DNA of 64,000 bases from Silvimonas amylolytica (GCF_014645555.1 NZ_BMLY01000001.1:1011939-1075938); one strand, 5' to 3'; positions 11,683 through 21,178 are shown, counted from the stretch's first letter. Numbers and translations: made by a program. The notes: a model not told the origin generated them from the letters alone.

Positions 11683-13182
11683 ATGAAACGAAACACGCTG
11701 TTCTGGCGATGCGTGGCGGCACTGCCAGGCTGTCTGCTAGCCAGCCACTGCGCGGCCGATGTCCTGCCAACATCCAGCCCGGAGGCCGAAGGGCTGGATT
11801 CGGCCAAGCTGCTCAAGATGCTCGACTACCTGCAAACCAGTGGTTTCAACGTGGATAGCGTGGTGCTGGCCAGGCACGGCAATCTTGTCCTGGAGGCGTA
11901 CGCCGCCCCCTACCGCAACGGGATTCCCCATCAGATCAACTCTGCCACCAAGAGTTTTGTCTCGACGCTGGCGGGCATGGCCGTTGCCGACGGCAAGCTG
12001 AGCCTGGATGACCCCATCGCCAAAGTATTGCCGGAATACGCAAACCTGCCGACTGCGCAAACAGTGACGCTACGGCAACTGCTAGAGATGAACTCTGGCG
12101 TGGACTGGAACGAGTGGCCCGGCGGCAGCGACTTTGGCCAGATGCTGGGTAGCAACGAGCCGGTCAAAACCTTTTTGCAGCACCCGGTGAATGCTGAAGA
12201 GGTTGGGCACTTCAACTACAACAGTGGCGGCTCGCACGTGGCTGGCGCAATGGTGGCGCGGGCTGAAGGGCAATCGCTGGGCCAGTTTGCCCAGAGCCGG
12301 TTATTCGGGCCGCTGGGTTTTACGAACGTGATGTGGCAACAAGATTCAACCGGCACCCAGATCGGTGGACGCGGTTTATACCTGCTGCCAGAAGATTTGC
12401 TGAAACTGGGCGAGTTCTATCGTCTGCACGGCAAGTGGAACAACGAGCAGCTCTTGCCTGAAAGCTGGGTCGACTATGTGACCAGCCCGCTTGAACCCAT
12501 CGCAGCCGGCACCGGCAGTGATCAGTATTACGGCGCGCAATGGTGGGTCAAAAAAGACCGGTCTACCTACGCAGCGGCGGGCTGGGGTGGTCAGTACCTG
12601 TTCGTTTTCCCGCAGGAAGACATGACCCTGGCGCTGACCTCTCGCCGGAATGACTATTCGGGTACGGCAGGCGCTCTGCTCGATTCAGGCCCGTTACTGA
12701 CGTATTTCCTGCACAGCGATCAGGCAAAACTACCGCCGAACCCTGAAGCCGCCAAAGCCTTGCGCGAACGCATTGATGAAATGGGCCGGAATCCGGCGGG
12801 TGCCCGCAGCGAATCACCATTGCAAAAACAAATCTCTGGCAAAGCCATCGAGATGAATAATCCACATAGCCAGACTGAACAGTGGCGGCTTGAGTTTGAT
12901 GGCAATACGGTCGCGGTGACGCAAAGCCCACGCCGCTTCGACATGCCGACGCTGCATTACACGGCGGGGCTGGATGGCGCCTGGCGCACCACAGTGCTGC
13001 CCGCCCAAGGGGCACATCTCGCGGCCAGAGCGAGATGGCTGGATGCCAACACCTTTGCGCTCACGATCACAGAGCTTGAGGAGTACTACACCCAGACAAT
13101 CCTGATGAAGTTCAACGGAAACAAGGTCAAGATCGACGTACCCGGCTGGGATGCAGCAGCCAGCGGCACACTGCGCAAATAA
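11683..13182 (+). CDS. Exported serine hydrolase, class C beta-lactamase fold
   Basis: 499 residues. A signal peptide is predicted (basic MKRNTLFWR, hydrophobic core, cleavage near SHCAAD at about 25). The catalytic SxxK is Ser87-Ala-Thr-Lys90 in NSATKSFVS, and the second motif is YNS (FNYNSGGSH). The third motif region (KTG equivalent) is probably AAGWGGQY. This is the penicillin-binding-protein/esterase family (EstB, AmpC-like, DD-peptidase). The C-terminal 130 residues after the catalytic domain form an extra beta-rich domain. It could be an esterase, a peptidase or a peptidoglycan hydrolase; resistance to beta-lactams cannot be inferred from the sequence. An AGAGGAAGC site precedes the ATG. 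Confidence 0.88.
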   Translation: MKRNTLFWRCVAALPGCLLASHCAADVLPTSSPEAEGLDSAKLLKMLDYLQTSGFNVDSVVLARHGNLVLEAYAAPYRNGIPHQINSATKSFVSTLAGMAVADGKLSLDDPIAKVLPEYANLPTAQTVTLRQLLEMNSGVDWNEWPGGSDFGQMLGSNEPVKTFLQHPVNAEEVGHFNYNSGGSHVAGAMVARAEGQSLGQFAQSRLFGPLGFTNVMWQQDSTGTQIGGRGLYLLPEDLLKLGEFYRLHGKWNNEQLLPESWVDYVTSPLEPIAAGTGSDQYYGAQWWVKKDRSTYAAAGWGGQYLFVFPQEDMTLALTSRRNDYSGTAGALLDSGPLLTYFLHSDQAKLPPNPEAAKALRERIDEMGRNPAGARSESPLQKQISGKAIEMNNPHSQTEQWRLEFDGNTVAVTQSPRRFDMPTLHYTAGLDGAWRTTVLPAQGAHLAARARWLDANTFALTITELEEYYTQTILMKFNGNKVKIDVPGWDAAASGTLRK

Positions 13183-13370
13183 ACCGGCAAGCGTAGCCGG
13201 GCCAGATCATGCACCAGCGCGTCGCCCGGCTGCGTTTTTGACCGTCACACAAAATTCATCTGCCACTCGGCCAAACCCGCCTGCACTGCACAAAAAGCCA
13301 TCTATGCTTGCAGGCAAACCTATATCCATTCAGATCGCCCGCGCCCATGTCTCTGATCAGGAGAAACACC

Positions 13371-15140
13371 ATGAGAGCTGTCGCGTTCTGCAACAACGAC
13401 ATTGTCTGGCTAGCCTGGCGGTACGATCAAAAAATTCCCGGTTGCCTGGGCTTTGCCATTTACCGGATTGATGTTGCCACCGGCCAGCAAACGCCGCTCC
13501 CTGCCATGGCCACCTTTAATGGCCAGGACGCCACCAAAGATCGCACCACGCTGGATGATCCAGTCCAGAAATTTTCCTGGAAAGACGTTTACGCCACTGC
13601 GGCAGGCCGGGGCAAAGCCTGGCAGTACAAGATCGTGCCCATGGGCGGCCAGCCTGGTGCACTGCAGCCGCTGCCCGACGCCCACTTTCCCGCCCTGACC
13701 ACCAATACTGTCACTCTCTCCGCCGACTACGGTCAGGTTTCGGTGTACTTCAACCGGGGCATCCTGGCGACGCAATCCACTGCAGACAAACTGGGTGCCA
13801 CGGCAGACACCGCACCATCACTCGTGGCGCTGACCAAAGCCCTTTATACAATTGATGACCCGCTACGCAATGATCTGGCCGGGCAAATGATTGAGGCCCT
13901 GACCGTACTGCCTGATGCCGCACAGCAAGGCAATCGCAGTCTTTACTGCGCGTTTTATGAGTTCGACGACCCGCAAGTGATTGGAGAACTGAAAAAGCTG
14001 GGCAGCAAGCTCCATCTGGTGCTCTCCAACATGCCGGACAAGGACTCTAACGATACCTACGCCCCACAGCGGCAAGAGATCAAAGACGCCGGTGCCCAGG
14101 TGCGGGATCGCTTCATGAAGTCCAACCACATTGGCCACAACAAATTCCAGGTGCTGCTGGAAGACACCACGCCCACGCATGCGCTGTTTGGCTCGACCAA
14201 TGTCACCGCCCACGGCCTGTGTGCGCAGACCAACAACACCGTGATCATCCACCACCCGGATGTTGCCAGGGCCTACAAGAACTACTGGGATCAGTTGTAC
14301 GGCGACACCCTGACCGAAGGCACAGTCACGGCCCAACAAGCACCGGCGCTACGCCAATGGTGCCAGCAACAAGGCTCGGCATCGCACGGTCAGCCCATCG
14401 GACTGGATAAAGGCAGTCTGGAGGTCTGGTTCTCCCCCAACACACCCCATGCCCGCGCCAGCAGCCCGGGGCCAGATGAAGTGCGCCCGCCGGACCTGGA
14501 TATCGTGTTCAAGCTGATCAGTGAGGCGACGCAAGCGGTGTTGTTCCTGGTGTTTGAACCTGGCTATCCCAGCATCGTCGATGCGGTTGGCGCTGCGCTC
14601 AAAGCCAACCCGGCACTGTTTGTGCGCGGTGCGGTCACTGATCCGTACGCGGCAGCCCAGTTCAAACAGGACGTCACCGGCGATGGCCAGAAAGTGGTGC
14701 GGCTGAAAAACAGCGACACCCCGCCCGATGAAGACTTTCGCGTCATTCATACCCGCGGCGTCAATAAAGCCGACAAATTCGGGCAGTGGGCGCAAGAACT
14801 GAATCAGGCAGGCCACGCCGTAGTGCATGACAAGATCGTGGTCATCGACCCCTTTTCAGATAACTGCGTCGTGATTACCGGCAGCCATAACTGCGGCTAC
14901 AAGGCGTCTTACGACAACGATGAAAACCTGAATATCATCCGAGGGCATCGAGAAGCCGCACAGGCCTTTGCCGTGCATTGTCTGGATGTCTACGACCACT
15001 ATTCCTGGCGCTACTGGCTGGAAAAAGATCCGGCCAATGCCTGGCATTTTCTGGCCGCCAACGCAGACTGGCAGGATAACTACGTCAGTGCAGACAAGAT
15101 CAAATCAGCCGAACTGAAATTCTGGCTGGGCGAGCAATAA
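13371..15140 (+). CDS. Phospholipase D-like protein with two HKD-type half-sites
   Basis: 589 residues from the ATG at 13371 (CAGGAGA site); the frame is open further upstream but lacks a site. Two PLD half-sites are visible: GHNKFQVLLED followed by FGSTNVT in the first half, and VHDKIVVIDP followed by ITGSHNCG in the second. Both carry the His and Lys of HxK. Acidic residues after the Lys look displaced, as in divergent PLD-like nucleases and transferases. No signal peptide is visible. The N-terminal 110 residues look like a beta-rich accessory domain. Eighteen bases downstream begins a DUF2278 gene, so the two products probably act together. The substrate (lipid or nucleic acid) is unknown. 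Confidence 0.85.
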   Translation: MRAVAFCNNDIVWLAWRYDQKIPGCLGFAIYRIDVATGQQTPLPAMATFNGQDATKDRTTLDDPVQKFSWKDVYATAAGRGKAWQYKIVPMGGQPGALQPLPDAHFPALTTNTVTLSADYGQVSVYFNRGILATQSTADKLGATADTAPSLVALTKALYTIDDPLRNDLAGQMIEALTVLPDAAQQGNRSLYCAFYEFDDPQVIGELKKLGSKLHLVLSNMPDKDSNDTYAPQRQEIKDAGAQVRDRFMKSNHIGHNKFQVLLEDTTPTHALFGSTNVTAHGLCAQTNNTVIIHHPDVARAYKNYWDQLYGDTLTEGTVTAQQAPALRQWCQQQGSASHGQPIGLDKGSLEVWFSPNTPHARASSPGPDEVRPPDLDIVFKLISEATQAVLFLVFEPGYPSIVDAVGAALKANPALFVRGAVTDPYAAAQFKQDVTGDGQKVVRLKNSDTPPDEDFRVIHTRGVNKADKFGQWAQELNQAGHAVVHDKIVVIDPFSDNCVVITGSHNCGYKASYDNDENLNIIRGHREAAQAFAVHCLDVYDHYSWRYWLEKDPANAWHFLAANADWQDNYVSADKIKSAELKFWLGEQ

Positions 15141-15158
15141 ACCAGAACGGAGACGGAC

Positions 15159-15920
15159 ATGAGCAACGGACATGGCAAACCACGGCTTGAATATTGCATG
15201 ATCAAGGGCTGGCTGATCCAGGCTGCACCGTATTTCACGCGTTATAACGCCAATCCGCATTACATCATTACCGTGGATAACGGCGGCAAACAATTCAATA
15301 TCGTCGTCAATTCAGCCTCGCAAGTACCGGCCGGCGACAATCACGATACGCGCGTGTTGTCGTATATCGATCTGCACTTCAGCGATCCGGTTGTCGACAA
15401 ACTCAAAGCTTTGCAACCAGGCCTATACACGGATGGTTTTCCACGCCTGGACTACTGGCAGGATAAAAGCCTGCTGGATATATCCCGTTTTCGGCCTGTG
15501 CCGTATGAGGATAACGATGGCAATCACTTTGACATCAATGACCAGATTGACCAATTGCTCAGCATTGATGAGAAAAACACAGCCTCTTTTCCCTATCCGT
15601 TTAATAACGGCCATACCACGCAAGAACGGGATTTCTGGAAACCCACCGACGCCAGCGTCATGGTTTACGGATTCGGTTTTTTATTTCAGCCCGCAGAAGA
15701 CGGGCTGCACGAGACCCATATGAACCAGGGCAACCCGCGCGATGGCGGGCATGCCGGTGAAAACGGCGCATTTCAGGATGGCGCAGTGATAGTGCAGCGT
15801 GGCGATGGCTTCACGGCCATTTTCACGGCGTTCCAGTCCCAATATCTGCCAACGCTGGCCAATGGCGATCCCGCAGATAACGCCCGGCCCATTGACACTT
15901 TTCTGAGTAGCCAGCAGTAG
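15159..15920 (+). CDS. DUF2278 (YukJ-like) protein
   Basis: 253 residues, start with a GGAG site. The N-terminal part (MIKGWLIQA, then HYIITVDNGGKQFNIVVNS) and especially the HETHMNQGNPRDGG and FQDGAVIVQ segments match what I know of the YukJ/DUF2278 family, whose biochemical function is not established. The protein has no signal peptide or membrane segment. It directly follows the PLD-like gene (18-base gap) and shares its promoter. It ends at a perfect hairpin. The function may be accessory to the PLD-like enzyme, an inference from the tight pairing. Confidence 0.8.
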   Translation: MSNGHGKPRLEYCMIKGWLIQAAPYFTRYNANPHYIITVDNGGKQFNIVVNSASQVPAGDNHDTRVLSYIDLHFSDPVVDKLKALQPGLYTDGFPRLDYWQDKSLLDISRFRPVPYEDNDGNHFDINDQIDQLLSIDEKNTASFPYPFNNGHTTQERDFWKPTDASVMVYGFGFLFQPAEDGLHETHMNQGNPRDGGHAGENGAFQDGAVIVQRGDGFTAIFTAFQSQYLPTLANGDPADNARPIDTFLSSQQ

Positions 15921-15921
15921 A

Positions 15922-15953
15922 ACGCCAGCTGATCCGGCTTGATCAGCTGGCGT
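15922..15953. terminator. Hairpin between convergent genes
   Basis: Perfect 13-base inverted repeat (15922-15934 and 15941-15953) with a 6-base loop. The right arm overlaps the last codons of the minus-strand gene. No long T-run follows, so termination efficiency is uncertain. Confidence 0.55.
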
Positions 15954-17547
15954 CGTTGCTGCTGAGTACAGAGGTCAGCAACACCAGGTTATGTACCTTG
16001 ATCAGGTTGGGGTCGGTATCGCCCAGGTTCCTGCTTTGGTCTGGTGTGCCATCCAGCGGCACCTGGTTCAGCAGATTGAGCAGATCCAGCGTGCGCGCCT
16101 GATGTCCAGGCACGGTATGGTCATCGGTGATCTTGTTTTTGACCACTTTGATCTCATGCAGGTTTTGATCGGCCGACTGAGTGAGCGTGGCATTGGTCAG
16201 CAGGCCGTTCTGCATGGCGACATCAGCGCGGCTTTGCGCATCGTCGTTGACTACGTCGTAGTAGTAATTCTGTGAATCAGGATCGGTCGACAGTTGTAAC
16301 GGCTGCCCCGGCTTGAGCGGGCGGTGATAGGCCGCGGTCAAATGCATTTTCTGGGTTTGCGTGATGGTGTGATCATCCGCCGTGCTGCCCTTGAAGGTCG
16401 TGCTTTGTGAAGCCGTCCATTCAAATTTATCCACTTCGCCGGGGCGCAACGGATTGGGGTGCGTGGGCGTGTCGGTGATTGATCCGGAATAATCAGCCAG
16501 CCCGGTCAGCATGGCGTGCTCCCGATCATTAAGCGGCAGATTCATCACTGCCGAATCCAGCGTGCCGGCCTTGCCATTGAAGGTGGTGAATGCGTCCTTG
16601 AACATGCTGACCAGCGTGGGGTTGCCATGGCCGCGGCGGGCTGCGTTATCCAGTTGTTCAATCAGATTGGCGACTGCGGCAGCACGCTGGCCGGCAGAGC
16701 CCTGAATCGCCGGGTTACCGGTGCTCACGCTCAACTGCATCTTGCCTTCGGGCAAGCTCACCTTGACCGCACTGTTTTGCTTGTCCAGATGCACATCGGC
16801 GCTGCTGGGCACTACCGCACCATTATTCAGGCTGGATTGCAGATCCACCGAACTGAGTTGTCGCGTATCAAATCCGGCCAGACCAGTCAGGTTGAGTTTG
16901 GGCGGGACCTGAGTCAGCCCGTCGAGTGCGCTCTGGAAACCATCGGCCAGGTTGGCAATCGCGCCACGCTCTTCATCCGTCAGCGTGCTATCACTCTGCA
17001 CCTTGATGTCCATGCCATTTGCAAGGCTCGTGATGCTCAGCGTGACCAGTGCGCCGCTACGGGTTTTGATGCGCAGGGATACATCACCGTGCATGTTGGC
17101 CGGTGCGGTGGATGGCCCACTGGCGCCCTGCACTTGCACGCTCTGGCTGTAATTGCTGCTGCCCTTGTTGAAATTGTCCAGCAAGGCTGCCCCCAAACCG
17201 CTGAAGCGCTCACTGAGCGTGTTGGCGCGAAATTGATGCGCCATCATCACCGAAATCGGGTCTTGTACATTATTGCGCCAAACCAGCTGACCTCCACCCG
17301 CCAGGGTGCCTTGTGCGGAATAGGTTTGCGCACTGGCACTCGTGCTGGCAGCGCTCAGATTCACCACGACAGAGGGTTGTATCGAAGCGGGTAGCGTTGT
17401 GTCTGCATCATGGCGCACCGCACTGGCCAGCCCGGTGTGATCGGGCAGGATGCTGGCGGAAACGGAAGCAATCACGGTCATGGGCAGAATCCGCAAAGGG
17501 GGACGGGCACAGGAAACAACGGGCATGTTTGATACACGCAGATACAT
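15943..17547 (-). CDS. Large Ser/Thr/Asn-rich protein of unknown function
   Basis: 534 residues from the first ATG; in-frame ATGs at 17526 and 17481 are alternatives and none has a clear ribosome-binding site. I recognise no catalytic motif. After a low-complexity Ser/Ala/Thr-rich N-terminus, residues about 80-280 alternate beta-rich stretches (VSLRIKTRSGALVTLSIT, then MDIKVQSD) with a helical segment (LTDEERGAIANLADGFQSALDGL). Further on is an all-helical stretch around AAVANLIEQLDNAARRG, and the C-terminus is again helical. No membrane segment or clear export signal is visible. It is convergent with the DUF2278 gene and divergent from a small hypothetical gene. The protein looks genuine by its composition and length. 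Confidence 0.7.
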   Translation of the reverse strand: MYLRVSNMPVVSCARPPLRILPMTVIASVSASILPDHTGLASAVRHDADTTLPASIQPSVVVNLSAASTSASAQTYSAQGTLAGGGQLVWRNNVQDPISVMMAHQFRANTLSERFSGLGAALLDNFNKGSSNYSQSVQVQGASGPSTAPANMHGDVSLRIKTRSGALVTLSITSLANGMDIKVQSDSTLTDEERGAIANLADGFQSALDGLTQVPPKLNLTGLAGFDTRQLSSVDLQSSLNNGAVVPSSADVHLDKQNSAVKVSLPEGKMQLSVSTGNPAIQGSAGQRAAAVANLIEQLDNAARRGHGNPTLVSMFKDAFTTFNGKAGTLDSAVMNLPLNDREHAMLTGLADYSGSITDTPTHPNPLRPGEVDKFEWTASQSTTFKGSTADDHTITQTQKMHLTAAYHRPLKPGQPLQLSTDPDSQNYYYDVVNDDAQSRADVAMQNGLLTNATLTQSADQNLHEIKVVKNKITDDHTVPGHQARTLDLLNLLNQVPLDGTPDQSRNLGDTDPNLIKVHNLVLLTSVLSSNDAS

Positions 17548-17655
17548 CCGGCATACAGGCTATCGGCAAAGGCCGGGCTTTCTTGAAACAGGCGGATGCC
17601 AACGCAGTCAGAGGTGTAATAGTCGACATGACAAAAGGGTTGAATAATCAAGAGC

Positions 17656-18030
17656 ATGCACCTTAATATGGCGCCTCTGCCGTTTACCCTGCCTTGCCGC
17701 TTCATGTCTCATCTGGTTGATTACATCAACGCCATGCATGGCGCACGATCCAGCGCGAAGATCGTTCATACCGAAACCACCATGGAAAGCTGGATGGATG
17801 ACGGGTATGAAGTCACCCGCCAGGATGTGACCTGCACGTTTGATAACGGCGCGGTGGTTCGCCGCCTGCTGGAGCAAGACCAGTTCCCTGCAGATCTGGC
17901 CTGTGCCGAATGCTGGATCAACTACGAAGTACTACAGCAACCGGCGAGTCATACCGCCGTATCACCGGTACGTATCAGTTTTGACAATGCATGCCGCGAG
18001 CAATTCTGGCGACGCTATTTCAGTGCCTGA
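17656..18030 (+). CDS. Small conserved-looking protein of unknown function
   Basis: Up to 124 residues; ATGs at 17656, 17668 and 17704 are possible starts and the last (SHLVDYINAMHG) begins the part that looks folded. The body is acidic and has two close cysteines (LACAECWINYEV). It has no membrane segment and no family I recognise. It is divergent from the large Ser/Thr-rich gene and followed by a long AT-rich gap, so it appears to be a single-gene unit. Coding status rests on a continuous, well-balanced composition. Confidence 0.55.
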   Translation: MHLNMAPLPFTLPCRFMSHLVDYINAMHGARSSAKIVHTETTMESWMDDGYEVTRQDVTCTFDNGAVVRRLLEQDQFPADLACAECWINYEVLQQPASHTAVSPVRISFDNACREQFWRRYFSA

Positions 18031-18549
18031 TCTGGCTAGCCATGGTCTGATGGAATGTGTTGCGACACGTTGTGTACAATTTATCTGATCGCATTCTTGT
18101 TTTGTGCGCTTTAATGAATTTTATTATCCAGTTCAATTGTCGCTTACCATCTGTCCGAAGCTGAAATAAATAAAAGCAATATAAAAAAATGAAAATTTAA
18201 CCATTTGCTTAATTCATGAATAGTTAGCTAGATGGTATATGCTTACCTTCATTTTAAACACTGATAAAAACGGCCAGTTTCAGCCCCAATTCTCCCATTT
18301 CCGATAATCGGCTCCGTAATAATTTCAATTCACTCCTTCTGTCGGAATGTTCTGACACTGCCATAGCAAATGCGCTGACAAGCACCTATCACATGGCTAT
18401 TGCGCAATAACCGCTTCAGAACAATCAAAGCCAAGACCGTTCCGTCATTCAGTCCCCAGCAGACGGCCCAACCCCGCAAAAACACCCCTTTAGCAACGGA
18501 ACAAGGGGAAGTCGGCGTTTTCGCCATATTGATTGCGAAGGAATGAGCC
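18031..18549. other. AT-rich intergenic region
   Basis: About 520 bases; 18090-18330 is much more AT-rich than the surroundings. No credible gene on either strand. The last 60 bases before the next gene contain a loose inverted repeat (CCCCTT near 18485 and AAGGGG near 18503) and the AAGGAATGAGCC ribosome-binding site. The AT-rich part probably holds the promoter of the downstream pair, or a nucleoid-protein binding area. Confidence 0.45.
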
Positions 18550-19743
18550 ATGCCTGAACTGAAAAGTCTGACAACCGCGGCTGAATTGCCTGTGGGTTTT
18601 CGCTTCAATGAAGTCTCGGCAATCCTGCCCAGAATCAGAAATCTGCCCGTTAATTTAACGCCTTCTCTAGGCCCGTTAGCGGCATTTACCGGCACCTGGA
18701 CCGGCTCCGGTTTCAATACGATTTTCCGGCCACAAAATGCCAAAACACCCACGCAGTTACCGGTCATGCAGCCCGGTAGTGACAACATTCTTGAACTCAA
18801 TCTCACTTCTGAAACACTGTCGTTCTCGCCGGCACTCGGTTCCGTGCCCAACCGGGGTATGGTGCAGGGAGATATGTTCCTGAATGGCGTGCCGTATCTG
18901 CAAAGTATCAACGATGTGACGATCGCCAATACCAGTACCGGGATTCACCTGGAACCTGGTTTATGGCTGGCCATACCCGCCACGGATGACCCGAAAGAAG
19001 GTTTCACGGTGGCCCGGATGGCTTCAATCCCGCACGGCACGACCATTGTGGCGCAGGGTTTCTCCACCACACTGAACGGCAAACCAGCCATCCCGACGGT
19101 CGACATCACGCCATTCTCGGCCGGCAACCCCGCGCAGAAAATCCCGTTTGACAGCCAGAAGGCCGCCACACAGGGTACACCGCGTATTCCGCAGGATCTG
19201 ACCTCCTGGATCAGTGCCGGCACCATCACCCAGGCCATGCTGGATGACCCCAATACGTTGCTTCGCGAACACATTGCCAATCAGAACATTGTGTCGACAA
19301 CGGTGATCAATATCTCGACGTCGCCGGCCAATCCTTTGTTTGGTGGTGGCACAGACAATATTGCCTTTCTGTTGGGTGCGCCCAGCGCCCTGACCAACCC
19401 CAACCCCGCAGTGCAAAACGCGCAAACCGTGCAGATGACTGCCACATTCTGGATAGAAACGATCGAAGTCCTGCTGCATGTGCCAATTTTCACTCCCGGC
19501 CAGCCGGCGCTCACCCTGCATCCGGACACGCCTGCCCACCCCGGCCAACCCATGCCGGCCTTTACTGTGACGCCACCGCATGCCATTACCGCGCCCATCA
19601 CATTGAAGTTCCACACAACGCAGATCCAGTACAGCCAGACCGTGTTTCTGAACTTCAACGGACTCACCTGGCCACATGTGTCTGTGGGGACGCTGGTGCC
19701 GCACGCAGCCGTGCCGGTGCCGCCGTCGGCCTGGACCTCCTGA
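18550..19743 (+). CDS. Putative haem-binding-like beta-barrel protein
   Basis: 397 residues, start with an AAGGA site. An early GPLAAFTGTWTGSGFN stretch is like the glycine/tryptophan signature at the first strand of nitrobindin/FABP-like barrels (GTWxGxG). It continues through ILELNLTSETLSFSP, PNRGMVQGDMFLNGVPYLQ, HLEPGLWLAIP and ASIPHGTTIVAQG. The C-terminal third (ATFWIETIEVL, then QIQYSQTVFLNFNGLTWPHV) repeats beta-rich segments, suggesting a two-lobed barrel. I recall bacterial and fungal proteins annotated as haem-binding with this pattern, but cannot confirm it here. No signal peptide. The next gene starts about 70-80 bases downstream on the same strand. Confidence 0.6.
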   Translation: MPELKSLTTAAELPVGFRFNEVSAILPRIRNLPVNLTPSLGPLAAFTGTWTGSGFNTIFRPQNAKTPTQLPVMQPGSDNILELNLTSETLSFSPALGSVPNRGMVQGDMFLNGVPYLQSINDVTIANTSTGIHLEPGLWLAIPATDDPKEGFTVARMASIPHGTTIVAQGFSTTLNGKPAIPTVDITPFSAGNPAQKIPFDSQKAATQGTPRIPQDLTSWISAGTITQAMLDDPNTLLREHIANQNIVSTTVINISTSPANPLFGGGTDNIAFLLGAPSALTNPNPAVQNAQTVQMTATFWIETIEVLLHVPIFTPGQPALTLHPDTPAHPGQPMPAFTVTPPHAITAPITLKFHTTQIQYSQTVFLNFNGLTWPHVSVGTLVPHAAVPVPPSAWTS

Positions 19744-19810
19744 GTGATCGCGGGTCATGCTGGCTGGCATTCACCACCAGCTTGACCCGCTTTTTCCGGG
19801 TTGAATCAGC

Positions 19811-21178
19811 GTGGTTCGCATCATGTCCAGCGCATCTGCCAGAGATGGATTCGGCAAGGGCCGTCGCCCTTCTCCACTGACTGAATCCCACTTGCGCGCG
19901 AGCCAGCGCGCCGTATTGCTGACCAGTGTCATGGTGCTGGTCAACGTATGCGGCGGCATCTTCATCACCCTGACCGATGTCCCGCCAGGCATTCTGTGCA
20001 TGGTGATCGTGCTCGGCGCATTTTCAACGGTGTTGTGTGGCACGCCCTTGATCATGTTTCTCAGCCAGGGCTGGTTTACCCGTTACAGCGAATTTCTCAA
20101 CAGTCTGAAAGGCGGTGCACTGGCGGCCTATTTGCAGCGTTTCTGGTCGCCAAGATTGATTCACGCGCTGGAAGACGCCGAGATACTCAAGCCTGGGGCG
20201 CCAAGGGACGACTGGCGCAGGCTGTCTGAATCCACCCCCGAACTCTGCGACCGGTTATTTGCACGCATCTATCACGAGCAATACGGCCTGCTGCCGTTTA
20301 TGGTGCCATTCGTGATTTTACTGATCGTGGCATGGGCCAGTTCAGCGGTGGTTGCGACCAACTATCTCCTGGCCCAATGTCCGGAACCACGCACCATGCA
20401 GGTGGTGTGCGTTTATCAGTTACCTCAGGCACTCCTGGTGGCGTCGCTCTCTGGCGCATTCATGTTTGTGGTCAGTGATTCGGTCCTGAGTATTCGCCGC
20501 CGATGCCTGAATATTTCTGACGTGTATTGGTACTCGTTACGGCTGTTTCTGGCGGTTCCCATCGCCTTGGTCATTGAGAACATCAAGGTCGATAACGGGA
20601 TGCATGTCCTGACGGCCTTCGCCCTGGGTACGTTTCCGGTCGATGTATTGCTCAAGCAATTTCGCCGGTTTGGCTTCCCGCAGTTGGGCGATCAGGAAAG
20701 ACGCGAAAACGCCCCGGACAAACTGCTGGTGCTGGAAGGCGTCACGCTGCCAGTGGTCGCCACGCTGGAAGCTGAGGGCATCAATTCAATCGAACAAGTC
20801 GCCACGGCAGACCCGGTATTGCTCTCGATCAGAACCGGTTTTCCCTTCCGCTTCACTTTGCGCCTGGGGTCACAAGCCATCGTGCGACGCCATTTTGGCG
20901 AGAACGCTACCACGCTGTTACCCATCGGGCTAGGAGATGTGGTGCCGGTTTATCTGCTGGTCCAGGCCATGGACCAACGCCCGGACATGGTCACGGACTC
21001 TCAACTACCGCGGGTAGAACAGCCTGAACTGGTGGTCCACAATGCCGCGACGCGGTTGTTTGCGCAGGACGACAATGAGGAGCGCATTGCCATCGTCAAA
21101 ACCCAGTTCCGGCAGATCGCGGCTGAGGAATACACCATCATGCTGGCACGCATATCCCCTCCGGATACCGGCCTGTAA
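19811..21178 (+). CDS. Polytopic membrane protein of unknown function
   Basis: 455 residues from a GTG; an ATG at 19823 is an equally possible start, and neither has a strong ribosome-binding site. Hydrophobic segments lie at about 34-54, 60-84, 160-183, 205-225 and 243-283. The C-terminal 170 residues are soluble and include LEGVTLPVVATLEAEGINSI, then QVATADPVLLSIRTGFPF. The latter resembles helix-hairpin-helix-like modules (an ageing memory of similar domains in other uncharacterised membrane proteins). It follows the barrel-like protein by 67-79 bases and may form an operon with it. I do not recognise a family and propose no reaction. Confidence 0.65.
   Translation: MVRIMSSASARDGFGKGRRPSPLTESHLRASQRAVLLTSVMVLVNVCGGIFITLTDVPPGILCMVIVLGAFSTVLCGTPLIMFLSQGWFTRYSEFLNSLKGGALAAYLQRFWSPRLIHALEDAEILKPGAPRDDWRRLSESTPELCDRLFARIYHEQYGLLPFMVPFVILLIVAWASSAVVATNYLLAQCPEPRTMQVVCVYQLPQALLVASLSGAFMFVVSDSVLSIRRRCLNISDVYWYSLRLFLAVPIALVIENIKVDNGMHVLTAFALGTFPVDVLLKQFRRFGFPQLGDQERRENAPDKLLVLEGVTLPVVATLEAEGINSIEQVATADPVLLSIRTGFPFRFTLRLGSQAIVRRHFGENATTLLPIGLGDVVPVYLLVQAMDQRPDMVTDSQLPRVEQPELVVHNAATRLFAQDDNEERIAIVKTQFRQIAAEEYTIMLARISPPDTGL

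Noticed and set aside
16516-17394. 292-codon plus-strand frame opposite the 534-residue gene
   Set aside because: Its translation is His/Gln/Arg-rich without motifs; the minus-strand frame is longer and has a protein-like composition. This is not fully certain, as the minus gene is itself unplaced.
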